In this document: piece by piece, positions 22,911 through 30,640 of the stretch | Layout: every line of letters begins with the position of its first letter | How positions within the stretch are numbered: position 1 is the stretch's first letter | NCBI GenBank assembly: GCA_031549115.1 | Contig: JAVBQJ010000154.1 | Coordinates: 1-33,262, forward strand | From: JAVBQJ01 sp031549115 | Lineage (GTDB): Bacteria > Verrucomicrobiota > Lentisphaeria > Victivallales > Victivallaceae | Direction: 5' to 3' | Length of the DNA: 33,262 nt | The notes under the pieces: generated by a model | What the model was told of the DNA's origin: nothing | Database searches by the model: none | What the model saw: the letters and a program-made list of their open reading frames with translations, nothing else | Position numbers and translations under genes: made by a program

Positions 22911-23698
22911 CCGGCCTGTTCCTGCTGCGCGTCATTCCGTCCCGGACGCCGGAGAAAGCACACCAACAATATCACCCCGGCCGGAATCATCGCCAGCCCG
23001 ATCCATTGCGCCGCGGTAAACCAGCCGTAAAGCGGGTTGTCCCCGCGCCAGTATTCCACCAGAAAACGCCAGATGCCGTAAGCAATGATGTAACCCGACA
23101 TCGCCACGCCGGTTTTGCCGCGCCGCACCGTCCAAAACAACAGCGCCGCCAGCACCAGGTTGAAACCGGCTTCGTACAATTGCACCGGATGCACGGCATG
23201 CGGGCCGAATTTCCGGAACGCTTCGGAGTTCTCCGGATAGGTCACCGCGCAGAACACGCCGGACAATTTCCCGTAACAGCAGCCGTTCAAAAAGCAGCCG
23301 ATCCGGCCGCAGGCGTGGGCCACCGCCAGTGCCGGAGCCACCACGTCGAGCACCGCCACCAGCGGCAGTTTTTTCCACCGGCAATAGCCGATGATCGCAG
23401 CGAACGCCAGCAGGAAACCGCCGAAAAACACCAGTCCGCCCTCGTTGATCTTCAACATTTTGGTCCACGGCGCGTTGCGAAAAAATTCATCGTAGAACTG
23501 GATCACGTAAAAGATCCGGGCCCCGGCCAATCCGGCAATCACGCCGATGAATACGATTGCCGTCGCCTGGTTTTCCGACAACTGCGCATGTTTGCGATTC
23601 AACGACACCAGCCAACTGGCCAACAAAAAACCGACGGCCGCCATCACGCCATAACTGTAAATGGTGAAGTCGCCGATCTTCCAGACAATGGGATACAT
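22907..23698 (-). CDS. lgt: Prolipoprotein diacylglyceryl transferase
   Basis: Lgt transfers diacylglycerol from phosphatidylglycerol to the lipobox Cys of prolipoproteins, the first lipoprotein maturation step, in the inner membrane. The 263-residue polytopic chain contains the active-site segment HACGRIGCFLNGCCYG (128-143), the catalytic-loop GGLVFFGGFL and the usual multiple membrane helices. The upstream DUF368 gene stops 4 bases before its start and the pseudouridine synthase overlaps its end, so all three likely share one transcript. Neither Lsp nor Lnt is present here. The family call is secure from motifs and length. Confidence 0.96.
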   Translation of the reverse strand: MYPIVWKIGDFTIYSYGVMAAVGFLLASWLVSLNRKHAQLSENQATAIVFIGVIAGLAGARIFYVIQFYDEFFRNAPWTKMLKINEGGLVFFGGFLLAFAAIIGYCRWKKLPLVAVLDVVAPALAVAHACGRIGCFLNGCCYGKLSGVFCAVTYPENSEAFRKFGPHAVHPVQLYEAGFNLVLAALLFWTVRRGKTGVAMSGYIIAYGIWRFLVEYWRGDNPLYGWFTAAQWIGLAMIPAGVILLVCFLRRPGRNDAQQEQAG

Positions 23699-23702
23699 AA
23701 AC

Positions 23703-24743
23703 TCACTCCTCTATATTTTTTCCGCCGCCGCGCGCCGCCAGCACCTCGGTGACGATGACGATTGCCATTCCCGCTGCGATACAGCCGATCGTAATCCAGA
23801 AAGCGCCGCCGAAATCATTCGGCCACGCATAGGACCAATCCAGTGTGGTAACTTTCGCGCCCTGCGCTTGCAGCTGCTCCAATGCCGCCTGCTGCGCCGG
23901 CAGCTCCAACGTCCGGCTGGGTTCGCCGGAAAGCCTGACGGCAACCTCGTGAACGGTCTTCCAGGGCCACAGCACCGGCAGCGAACCGAGCATGAAACCG
24001 ATCAAAGACGCCATCGTCGCATCACGCCAATGCTTCAAGAGCCAGTTCAGGAGATGCACAAATGCCCCGAGGCCGATGACGCAGCCGATGCCGGCCCAGA
24101 ACATGGTGAAAAACTGTTCGGTAAAAAGCGACTTCGGCAGATTGGCGACCGCACCCCATAAATAGTTGTACTGCCCGAGAATCAACAGCAGAAACGACCC
24201 GGAAATCCCCGGCAGGATCATCGCGCATATCACCACCATCCCGCTCAGAAGGGAGATCCACCAGACATTCGGCGTGCTGTCCGGCACCAGATTGATGATC
24301 CAAAATGCCACCAGCGTTCCTGCCGCCAGCGCCACCCACGCACCGATGCTCCAGCGCCCGACCTTCCGCGCCATCATCCACACCGACGGAATCATCAGCC
24401 CCAGAAACAATGCGAAAGTGAACGACGGATAAACCTCGAGCGCCCAGGTGAAGAGTTTGGCAGCGGAAACCAGGGCCGCCACAATGCCGATCCCGACCGC
24501 CAGCAGAAAACGCCACGGCAGCGTACCGTATAGTTCCCTGAACCTCCCGCGCAGCAGCAGCGACAGGGTTCTGACGCTGGCGATCTCGCGAATCGAGTCG
24601 ATGAGTTCTTCGAATATCCCCAATATGAACGCCATAGTCCCGCCGGAGACGCCGGGAATCACATTGGCAACCCCCATGGCGAACCCGGCAAGGGCGATGC
24701 GAACATATTGAACCAGCGACCGGGTCCCCGCGGATGAAGCCAT
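23703..24743 (-). CDS. DUF368 membrane protein, candidate undecaprenyl-phosphate flippase (PopT type)
   Basis: The 346-residue polytopic protein has the two diagnostic DUF368 motifs, PGVSGGTMAFILGIFEELIDS (from residue 30) and the related PGISGSFLLLILGQYNY in the second half. They suggest an internal duplication with inverted halves. DUF368 proteins (PopT), with the DedA family (UptA), have been reported as translocases that return undecaprenyl phosphate to the inner leaflet for reuse in cell-wall and surface-polymer synthesis. Here it is followed 4 bases later by lgt, placing it among envelope genes. About 70 residues near the C-terminus (EVAVRLSGEPSRTLELPAQQ onward) form an Ala/Gln-rich extramembrane stretch before the last helix. 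Function is inferred from the family only. Confidence 0.9.
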   Translation of the reverse strand: MASSAGTRSLVQYVRIALAGFAMGVANVIPGVSGGTMAFILGIFEELIDSIREIASVRTLSLLLRGRFRELYGTLPWRFLLAVGIGIVAALVSAAKLFTWALEVYPSFTFALFLGLMIPSVWMMARKVGRWSIGAWVALAAGTLVAFWIINLVPDSTPNVWWISLLSGMVVICAMILPGISGSFLLLILGQYNYLWGAVANLPKSLFTEQFFTMFWAGIGCVIGLGAFVHLLNWLLKHWRDATMASLIGFMLGSLPVLWPWKTVHEVAVRLSGEPSRTLELPAQQAALEQLQAQGAKVTTLDWSYAWPNDFGGAFWITIGCIAAGMAIVIVTEVLAARGGGKNIEE

Positions 24744-24876
24744 AATTCCTGTACCTTTCCGTTGTAGGCAATAGTAAAAAACATTAACATCGGTAATATA
24801 ATCCCGATTCGCAAAAAAACCCGTTTTTTTTGTGGTTTCGAGTGGAAATTTTCAAAATTCGAGTTACATTAAAGGC

Positions 24877-24950
24877 AACCCCGTGGTGTAACGGTAGCAC
24901 AAGTGGTTTTGGTCCATTCAGTTCAGGTTCGAATCCTGGCGGGGTTGCCA
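24877..24950 (+). tRNA. tRNA-Gln (anticodon UUG), CCA encoded
   Basis: A 74-base cloverleaf folds by hand. The acceptor stem is AACCCCG/CGGGGTT, with a weak A1:U72 first pair and discriminator G73, both fitting glutamine identity. The D arm closes with GTG/CAC around TAACGGTAG. The anticodon stem is AGTGG/CCATT (one G:U) around TTTTGGT, with anticodon TTG at 24909-24911. The T stem is TCAGG/CCTGG around TTCGAAT. The 3' CCA is encoded at 24948-24950. No clear -35/-10 pair is visible just upstream. It is the only RNA gene seen in the window and is flanked by a candidate transferred toxin-antitoxin segment. Confidence 0.92.
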
Positions 24951-25042
24951 CTCTTGACGAAGTCTCGAACTTCAATTGATAGACAGCGCTGGACACCTCT
25001 ATTCCGGTTTGCGTCATGAATTTTGTGTTCACGTTTGGTCAT
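24923..25042 (-). pseudogene. 39-codon reading frame with a perfect ribosome binding site ending inside tRNA-Gln; possible gene remnant
   Basis: On the minus strand AAGGAGGA (25058-25051) lies 8 bases before an ATG (25042-25040), the best Shine-Dalgarno in the window. The frame encodes MTKREHKIHDANRNRG... for about 30 residues before entering sequence antisense to the tRNA 3' half, and stops at 24925-24923. A strong start leading to a peptide that ends in a tRNA looks like the 5' stub of a gene cut off by recombination at the tRNA end, for example an integrase-linked or toxin-antitoxin gene. A real leader peptide or chance are alternatives. No product is assigned. Confidence 0.35.
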
Positions 25043-25120
25043 TTTGAATCTCCTCCTTATCATCCCGAGCTTACCAGTCGAGAGGAGAAAAATTTAAAAT
25101 AGAATTATTTCCAACCCGGC

Positions 25121-25149
25121 TTGACAATTTCCATCATCGAGTATATACT
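25121..25149 (+). promoter_or_regulatory. vapBC promoter with palindromic operator over the -10
   Basis: TTGACA (25121-25126) and TATACT (25144-25149) are separated by exactly 17 bases, the best consensus promoter in the window. The -10 lies in a perfect 10-base palindrome AGTATATACT (25140-25149), a fitting site for a VapB dimer. Autorepression by the antitoxin-toxin complex is typical of the family. The antitoxin ATG at 25185 has GGAGG at 25173-25177. Confidence 0.75.
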
Positions 25150-25184
25150 AATTGCCGATACCAAACAGCAATGGAGGTGCCATT

Positions 25185-25415
25185 ATGGAAATCGCAAAAG
25201 TTTTTACTACCGGGCGCTCACAAGCCGTGCGCCTCCCCAAGAAATATCGCTTTCATTGCAGTGAAGTAGAAATCAGCCGCCGGGGGAATCAGATCATACT
25301 TACGCCGATCACAAGAGAAAACGCTTTGGAAGCGTTTCTGGCCATGCCGAAGTTTCCGGATTTTGAAGTTGACCGAGCGGAAGCGCAAAAAATTCAAGAG
25401 CGGGATCTGTTCTGA
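25185..25415 (+). CDS. vapB: VapB-type antitoxin, AbrB/MazE swapped-hairpin DNA-binding domain
   Basis: The 76-residue protein has an N-terminal AbrB/SpoVT-like domain (about 3-45: AKVFTTGRSQAVRLPKKYRF, then EVEISRRGNQIILTP), the DNA-binding and dimerisation unit of many VapB and MazE antitoxins. The C-terminal tail (about 46-76, acidic, ending KIQERDLF) should wrap the toxin and block its active site. The frame is open to 25152, but the ATG at 25185 follows GGAGG closely. Its stop overlaps the toxin start by one base (TGATG at 25413-25417). The segment is visibly less GC-rich than its neighbours, consistent with horizontal acquisition. Together with the promoter palindrome it is expected to be autoregulated. 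Confidence 0.9.
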   Translation: MEIAKVFTTGRSQAVRLPKKYRFHCSEVEISRRGNQIILTPITRENALEAFLAMPKFPDFEVDRAEAQKIQERDLF

Positions 25416-25843
25416 TGAAACTCTATATGCTCGACACGGATATTGCTTCTTATGTCATTCGCGGCGATAACCAGCACATACTGGAGAAATTCTCCCAACA
25501 TGTTTCGCATATTTGCATTTCAAGCATCACGGTTGGAGAATTGCTATTTGGAGTTGAAAAGAGAAATTCGGCAGCCCTTGCAGCAAAGGTCAATTCTTTT
25601 TGTAACCTTGTGCAAATTTACGACTGGACAGAAGAATGCGCCCGTGTTTACGGCAAACTTCGCGCCGCCCTTGAATCGAAGGGATCACCACTTGCGTCCA
25701 TGGACATGTTGATTGCTTCCGCCGCCCTGGCATTGAGTGCCACATTGGTGACCAATAATATGGCACATTTTTCCAAAGTTCCCAGGCTTAAACTTGAAAA
25801 CTGGGTCAAGCCGATGCAGTTGCTTCCGTCAGACGCCAAATAG
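25415..25843 (+). CDS. vapC: VapC-type PIN-domain ribonuclease toxin
   Basis: The 142-residue protein is a single PIN domain. Acidic active-site residues are visible at Asp7 (YMLDTDIASYV), Glu42 (ITVGELLFGVEKR) and Asp97 (ASMDMLIASAAL), followed by the conserved LVTNNMAHFSKV strand. VapC toxins cut tRNA or rRNA in an Mg-dependent way; the target here cannot be read from sequence. It is translationally coupled to vapB (TGATG), the usual arrangement. GC content and codon use are lower than in the flanking lpxB and DUF368 genes. The nearest glutamine tRNA gene lies 465 bases upstream; no link to the toxin's substrate is implied. Confidence 0.93.
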   Translation: MKLYMLDTDIASYVIRGDNQHILEKFSQHVSHICISSITVGELLFGVEKRNSAALAAKVNSFCNLVQIYDWTEECARVYGKLRAALESKGSPLASMDMLIASAALALSATLVTNNMAHFSKVPRLKLENWVKPMQLLPSDAK

Positions 25844-25858
25844 ACGGCGCAAGCCGTC
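25843..25858 (+). terminator. GCAA-capped hairpin at the vapC stop; weak terminator candidate
   Basis: GACGGC (25843-25848) pairs with GCCGTC (25853-25858) around a stable GCAA tetraloop, beginning at the last base of the vapC stop. No T run follows, so termination is uncertain. It may instead protect the transcript end where vapC meets the convergent lpxB gene. Confidence 0.3.
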
Positions 25859-25907
25859 GACCCCGGAAAAATCGGAGGGGAAGCCGAAAAACCTGCTCAC
25901 CTCCGCG

Positions 25908-27065
25908 TCACTTTTCCAACGCGACCTGCCAGACGGCGCGGCCGGCGAGCTCGCTGGCATTGGCGGAATCGTCAGGAGAAAGCATTTGGGTCATTTCGGC
26001 GATACCGGCTTCGACTTCGGCACGGCGGGAACCGCCGGGCATGATACGTTCGAGGGCGGGCACCAATTCTTTCGGACAGACGTGATGCTGGAGGAACTCC
26101 TCGAAAACGGTGCGTCCGACGATGATGTTGACCATGGTGAAAAAACCGCGGTAGAGTCGAACCACCAGCGCGGCCAACAGAATGGTGATGGGATTCAACC
26201 GGTATACGACGACCAGCGGGAGCCCGGCGATGGCGGATTCGACGGTAACGGTGCCGGAAGCGGCGAGGCCGAATCCGGCTTTCTGCTGCCAGTAGCCGGT
26301 GTTGCCGACTTCGATTTCCACGGGGGGCAACGCGTATTTTTCGCGCATTTCGTCATAAATTTCCCGGCAGTGCTGCGCCACGCGTTCGCGGGGGGCGGAG
26401 CACACCAGCTTCAGATCCGGGTGGCGTTCGACCAGGGCTTTGGCGGTCAACAGCATCGGACGCCAGAGGCGGGAAATCTCCATGGTCCGGCTGCCGGGCA
26501 GCAATACCATCGTGGCCGGGTCGCGGACCACATCGGGGTCGCGGCGCTCGCGCACCAGATCGACCAGCGGGTGTCCGACAAACTCGGTCGCCATCCGGGT
26601 CGGACGGAACACCTCGATTTCGAACGGAAAGATGATCAGCATTTTGCGGCAATATTTCGCCAGCTTGTGAATCCGCCCTTTGCCCCACACCCAGACATGC
26701 GGGCTGATGTACCAGACCACCTTGATGTTGCGCTTCCACAACATACGGGCAAAGCGCAGATTGAAGCCGGGGTAATCGATCAACACCACCACATCGGGGC
26801 GCTCGGCTTCGGCCTCACGCACCATCCGGCGAAATATATCGATAAAAGTGAAGATATGTTTCAGAACCTCGATCACGCCGACGACGCCGAGCTCGGTCGA
26901 ATCGACCCGGAGTTTGACGCCGGCGTCACGCATCGCCACGCCGCCCATCCCGGAGATATCCACTTCCTCGCCGGAACGCGCCGCTTCGGCACGCAATACC
27001 CGCGCCAGCCGGGCGCCGTACAGGTCGCCGGAGGATTCGCCGGCCATGATCCAGATTTTTTTCAT
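25908..27065 (-). CDS. lpxB: Lipid-A-disaccharide synthase
   Basis: LpxB joins UDP-2,3-diacylglucosamine and lipid X to form the lipid A disaccharide at the inner face of the inner membrane. The 385-residue length is typical. Recognisable GT19 blocks are the N-terminal MAGESSGDLYGARL, GMGGVAMRDAG, VVLIDYPGFNLRFA, VVWYISPHVWVWGKGR, the FVGHPLVD motif, and LLPGSRTMEI. The gene follows dapB with no gap: dapB stops at 27066 and the lpxB ATG ends at 27065, so the two are co-transcribed from the dapB promoter. It indicates an LPS or lipid A-containing outer membrane. Convergent vapC ends 64 bases beyond its stop. Confidence 0.96.
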   Translation of the reverse strand: MKKIWIMAGESSGDLYGARLARVLRAEAARSGEEVDISGMGGVAMRDAGVKLRVDSTELGVVGVIEVLKHIFTFIDIFRRMVREAEAERPDVVVLIDYPGFNLRFARMLWKRNIKVVWYISPHVWVWGKGRIHKLAKYCRKMLIIFPFEIEVFRPTRMATEFVGHPLVDLVRERRDPDVVRDPATMVLLPGSRTMEISRLWRPMLLTAKALVERHPDLKLVCSAPRERVAQHCREIYDEMREKYALPPVEIEVGNTGYWQQKAGFGLAASGTVTVESAIAGLPLVVVYRLNPITILLAALVVRLYRGFFTMVNIIVGRTVFEEFLQHHVCPKELVPALERIMPGGSRRAEVEAGIAEMTQMLSPDDSANASELAGRAVWQVALEK

Positions 27066-27872
27066 TTATTTGAGCCCGAGCACATCCTGCATGTCATAGA
27101 CGCCGGGCTGCGCCGACGCGAGAAAACGCACCGCGCGCAGCGCGCCGTTGGCGAAGGTGTCGCGGCTCGACGCCTTGTGGGTCAGCTCCAGCCGCTCGCC
27201 GTCGGCGGCGAAAATCACCGTATGGTCGCCGACGACATCGCCGCCGCGCAGCGCATGCATGCCGATTTCGTGCCGGGTCCGCGCACCGACCATGCCTTCG
27301 CGGCCGTGGCGGATATCCTCGTCATACGCCCAGCCGCGCGCTTCGCAGAGAATTTCAGCCAGCCGCGCGGCGGTGCCGGAGGGGGCATCTTTCTTTTTGT
27401 TGTGGTGCATTTCCACGATTTCGAGATCGTAGTCCTCGCCGAGAATTCCGGCGACTTCGCGCACCAGGTGAAACAGCAAATTCACTCCGACACTCATATT
27501 GGGAGCCAATACGATCCGGGCCTTTTCCTCCGTTGCCAGCCGCTGCAGTTCGGCTTTTTCGGACGCCGAAAGCGCGGTGGTGCCGATCACCGAAGCCGCT
27601 CCGGCTTTCGCCGCCAGCCGGGCCGCGTCGACCGCGCCCGAGGTGCTGAAATTGATCACCGCGTCGGCGGCCGGCAACGCCGCCGCCAGATCGTCCGAGA
27701 TGGCGACACCGGCGGCACCGGAACCGGCGACGATACCGGCGTCCTGCCCGAGAAACGGCGAACCGGCAACTTCGATCGCACCCGCCAGCTGCAAATCCCC
27801 GGCTTCCATCGCCAACGCGACCAGACGACGTCCCATCCGCCCCGCGGCTCCCACAACCACCACATTCAACAT
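27066..27872 (-). CDS. dapB: 4-hydroxy-tetrahydrodipicolinate reductase
   Basis: DapB reduces the dihydrodipicolinate precursor to tetrahydrodipicolinate with NAD(P)H in the lysine and diaminopimelate pathway, which feeds peptidoglycan crosslinking. The 268-residue chain has the nucleotide-binding GAAGRMGRR (8-16), NFST (74-77), IGTTALS and APNMSVGVN, and the substrate-site block EMHHNKKKDAPSGTA (154-168) with the conserved His and Lys. AAGGA precedes the ATG by about 9 bases. It is the first gene of a dapB-lpxB transcript; other dap genes are absent here. The combination of lysine and lipid A genes is a simple envelope pairing. Confidence 0.97.
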   Translation of the reverse strand: MLNVVVVGAAGRMGRRLVALAMEAGDLQLAGAIEVAGSPFLGQDAGIVAGSGAAGVAISDDLAAALPAADAVINFSTSGAVDAARLAAKAGAASVIGTTALSASEKAELQRLATEEKARIVLAPNMSVGVNLLFHLVREVAGILGEDYDLEIVEMHHNKKKDAPSGTAARLAEILCEARGWAYDEDIRHGREGMVGARTRHEIGMHALRGGDVVGDHTVIFAADGERLELTHKASSRDTFANGALRAVRFLASAQPGVYDMQDVLGLK

Positions 27873-27915
27873 GTTCCAAGTCCTTCCTGAAAAACTTTAT
27901 CTTTATTCCTCTTTA

Positions 27916-27944
27916 AAAATACCCCGTCAAGCCCGGCTCGTCAA
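27916..27944 (-). promoter_or_regulatory. Candidate dapB-lpxB promoter; divergent from leuS
   Basis: On the minus strand TTGACG (27944-27939) and TATTTT (27921-27916) have a 17-base spacer. The -35 shares a small palindrome GTCAA-G-TTGAC (27940-27950) with a plus-strand TTGACA at 27946-27951. The two strands' -35 boxes therefore abut, but the plus-strand copy lacks a good -10 toward leuS. The remaining 27873-28063 holds no gene; leuS has GGAGG at 28047-28051. Confidence 0.5.
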
Positions 27945-28063
27945 GTTGACAACCATGCTTTTTGGTGCTTTTCCGGCCCGGAACGCTTGTAAAACACCGA
28001 AAGAACATATAGATTATCCCGATTCCATTCGTATATGCAACAATCCGGAGGTATTGCAAAAAA

Positions 28064-30628
28064 ATGAGCACCGAATACGATTTTACCGCCATTGAAAAGA
28101 AGTGGCAGGATTACTGGCTGTCCCACAAGACCTTCAAAACCGAAAACGACTTCTCCAAACCCAAATACTACGTGCTGGACATGTTCCCGTACCCCTCCGG
28201 CGCCGGGCTTCACGTCGGCCACCCGGAAGGCTACACCGCCACCGATATCCTCTGCCGCTACAAACGCATGCGCGGCTTCAACGTGCTGCACCCGATGGGG
28301 TGGGATGCATTCGGCCTGCCCGCCGAACAATACGCAGTCGAAACCGGAACCCATCCGGCCGTCACCACGCAGAAAAACATCGACCGCTTCCGCGAACAGA
28401 TCCGCGCCCTCGGCTTCAGCTACGACTGGGACCGCGAAATCGACACCACCGATCCGGGGTACTTCAAGTGGACCCAGTGGATTTTCATGCAGTTGTACAA
28501 CAAGGGCCTCGCCTATCTCGATGAGGTCGCGGTCAACTGGTGCCCGGCGCTGGGCACCGTGCTGGCCAACGAGGAGGTCATCGACGGCAAGAGCGAACGC
28601 GGCAGTCATCCGGTATTCCGCAAGCCGATGAAACAGTGGATGTTCAAGATCACCGAATACGCCGAACGGCTGCTCAACGACCTCGAAACCCTCGACTGGC
28701 CCGAGGGCGTCAAGGAAATGCAGCGCAACTGGATCGGCAAATCCACCGGCGCCGAAGTCGATTTTCAGGTTCGGGGCATGGACCGGAAGATCACCGTTTA
28801 TACCACCCGCCCGGACACGCTTTTCGGCGCCACCTACATGGTGCTGTCGCCGGAACACCCCGCCGTGACGGAGTTGACCACACCCGAATACGCCGACACG
28901 GTCAAGCGTTACCAGGAGGAAGCCGCCCGCAAGAGCGACCTCGACCGTACCGAACTTGCCACCGAAAAAACCGGCGCTTTCACCGGCAGTTGCGCGATCA
29001 ACCCGGTCAACGGCGCGCCGATTCCGATCTGGATCGCCGATTACGTATTGGTCAGCTACGGCACCGGCGCGATCATGGCGGTTCCGGCCCACGATACCCG
29101 CGACTTCGAATTCGCGCAGAAGTTCCGGCTTCCGGTCAAGTGCATCATCGCCCCCGATCCGGCGGCAGCGGCAGCGGAACACGCCGACGTCGACGCGATT
29201 CTCGCCGGCCGTGCCTGCTGGACCGGCGAAGGCAAACTGATTCATTCGGCCAATGCCGACGGCCTCGACCTCAACGGCATGAGCGTCGCCGAATCCAAAC
29301 CGGCCGCGACCCGCTGGCTGGCGGCGCGCGGCTCCGGGCGCGAAGCGGTCAAATACAAATTGCGCGACTGGCTGTTCAGCCGCCAGCGTTACTGGGGCGA
29401 GCCGTTCCCGATCATCCACTACGAAGACGGTTCGATCGAATTGGTCGACGAGTCGGAGCTGCCGGTGACTCCGCCGGCAATGGAGGACTTCAAGCCCACC
29501 GGCTCCGGCGAGCCGCCGCTGGCGCGGGCGACCGAGTGGGTCAACTATACCGACCCGAAAACCGGCCGCAAGGGGCGACGCGAGACCAACACCATGCCGC
29601 AATGGGCCGGCAGCTGCTGGTATTATCTGCGTTACATCGACCCGAAGAACCCGGCGAAGGGCTGGGACGCGGCGCTGGAGCGTTACTGGATGCCGGTCGA
29701 CTTGTATGTCGGCGGTGCCGAACACGCGGTATTACATCTGTTGTATGCGCGCTTCTGGCACAAGGTGCTGTTCGATCTCGGGCTGGTTTCGACCTGCGAA
29801 CCGTTCCAGCGGCTGGTCAATCAGGGGATGATCCTCGGTTTGTCGTACAAGGATGCGCGCGGCGCGCTGGTTCCCAACGACCAGGTGGAGATCACCGCCG
29901 ACGGACCGGTGCGTCTGGATACCCGCGAAGCCCTGACCGAATTCCCGGCGAAGATGTCCAAATCGCTGCGCAACGTCGTCAACCCCGACGATGTGATCCG
30001 CGAATACGGCGCCGACAGCATGCGGTTGTATGAGATGTTCATGGGCCCCCTGGAAGCGACCAAGCCGTGGAATACCCGCGGTGTCGAGGGGGTTCACCGG
30101 CTGCTGCGCCGTTCGTTCCGGATGCTCATGGATACCCCGATTGTCGACAAGCCGTGCACGCCGGAGCAGGCGCGCACGCTTCATGCGACGATCAAAAAGG
30201 TCACCGAGGATCTCGAAGCGTTGAGCTTCAACACCGCGATCAGCGCGTTGATGGTGTTCATCAACGAGTTTTCCCGGGCGGAAGAGCTGCCGCGCGAGGC
30301 GGCGGATGGTTATGTCCAGCTGCTGTCGGTCTTTGCGCCGCACCTGGGCGAAGAGCTGTGGCAGTTCCTCGGCCATACCGACACCATCGCCTACGAACCG
30401 TGGCCGCAATACGACGAAAAGTTCCTCCACGAGGACGAAGTCGAAGTGCTGGTCCAGCTGCTCGGCAAACCCAAATGCCGGATCATGCTGCCCAGCGCCG
30501 CAACGCCGGAGGAGTGGGAAAAGCTGGCGCTGGCGCATGCCGAAGTGCAGCCGCACCTGGCCGGTAAAACCGTCCGCAAGGTCATCGTCGCCCAACTGGG
30601 ACGTCTGATCAATATCGTCGCCAACTGA
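28064..30628 (+). CDS. leuS: Leucyl-tRNA synthetase
   Basis: LeuRS charges tRNA-Leu. The 854-residue class I enzyme has the HIGH-type motif HVGH (50-53, within MFPYPSGAGLHVGHPEGYTATD), the CP1 editing-domain threonine-rich motif TTRPDTLFGATYMVLSPEHP, RDWLFSRQRYWGEPFPI, and KMSKS (630-634, AKMSKSLRNVVNPDD). The C-terminal anticodon-binding region and terminal VRKVIVAQLGRLINIV are typical of bacterial LeuRS. GGAGG lies 12 bases before the ATG, slightly far but acceptable. The MBL-fold gene starts 12 bases after its stop on the same strand. Length and motifs are standard, with nothing missing. Confidence 0.98.
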   Translation: MSTEYDFTAIEKKWQDYWLSHKTFKTENDFSKPKYYVLDMFPYPSGAGLHVGHPEGYTATDILCRYKRMRGFNVLHPMGWDAFGLPAEQYAVETGTHPAVTTQKNIDRFREQIRALGFSYDWDREIDTTDPGYFKWTQWIFMQLYNKGLAYLDEVAVNWCPALGTVLANEEVIDGKSERGSHPVFRKPMKQWMFKITEYAERLLNDLETLDWPEGVKEMQRNWIGKSTGAEVDFQVRGMDRKITVYTTRPDTLFGATYMVLSPEHPAVTELTTPEYADTVKRYQEEAARKSDLDRTELATEKTGAFTGSCAINPVNGAPIPIWIADYVLVSYGTGAIMAVPAHDTRDFEFAQKFRLPVKCIIAPDPAAAAAEHADVDAILAGRACWTGEGKLIHSANADGLDLNGMSVAESKPAATRWLAARGSGREAVKYKLRDWLFSRQRYWGEPFPIIHYEDGSIELVDESELPVTPPAMEDFKPTGSGEPPLARATEWVNYTDPKTGRKGRRETNTMPQWAGSCWYYLRYIDPKNPAKGWDAALERYWMPVDLYVGGAEHAVLHLLYARFWHKVLFDLGLVSTCEPFQRLVNQGMILGLSYKDARGALVPNDQVEITADGPVRLDTREALTEFPAKMSKSLRNVVNPDDVIREYGADSMRLYEMFMGPLEATKPWNTRGVEGVHRLLRRSFRMLMDTPIVDKPCTPEQARTLHATIKKVTEDLEALSFNTAISALMVFINEFSRAEELPREAADGYVQLLSVFAPHLGEELWQFLGHTDTIAYEPWPQYDEKFLHEDEVEVLVQLLGKPKCRIMLPSAATPEEWEKLALAHAEVQPHLAGKTVRKVIVAQLGRLINIVAN

Positions 30629-30640
30629 GGTAGAAATACA

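Noticed and set aside
24784..25032. 82-residue minus-strand frame over tRNA-Gln (contains PGFEPELNGPKPLVLPLHHG)
   Set aside because: This is the familiar false peptide obtained by translating a tRNA antisense; its start lacks a ribosome binding site, unlike the separate 25042 start in another frame.
25794..27890. 698-residue open frame on the plus strand opposite lpxB and dapB
   Set aside because: It is antisense to two clearly recognised genes; the composition is His/Asp/Arg-rich as expected from the reverse of GC-rich codons, and no motif is present.
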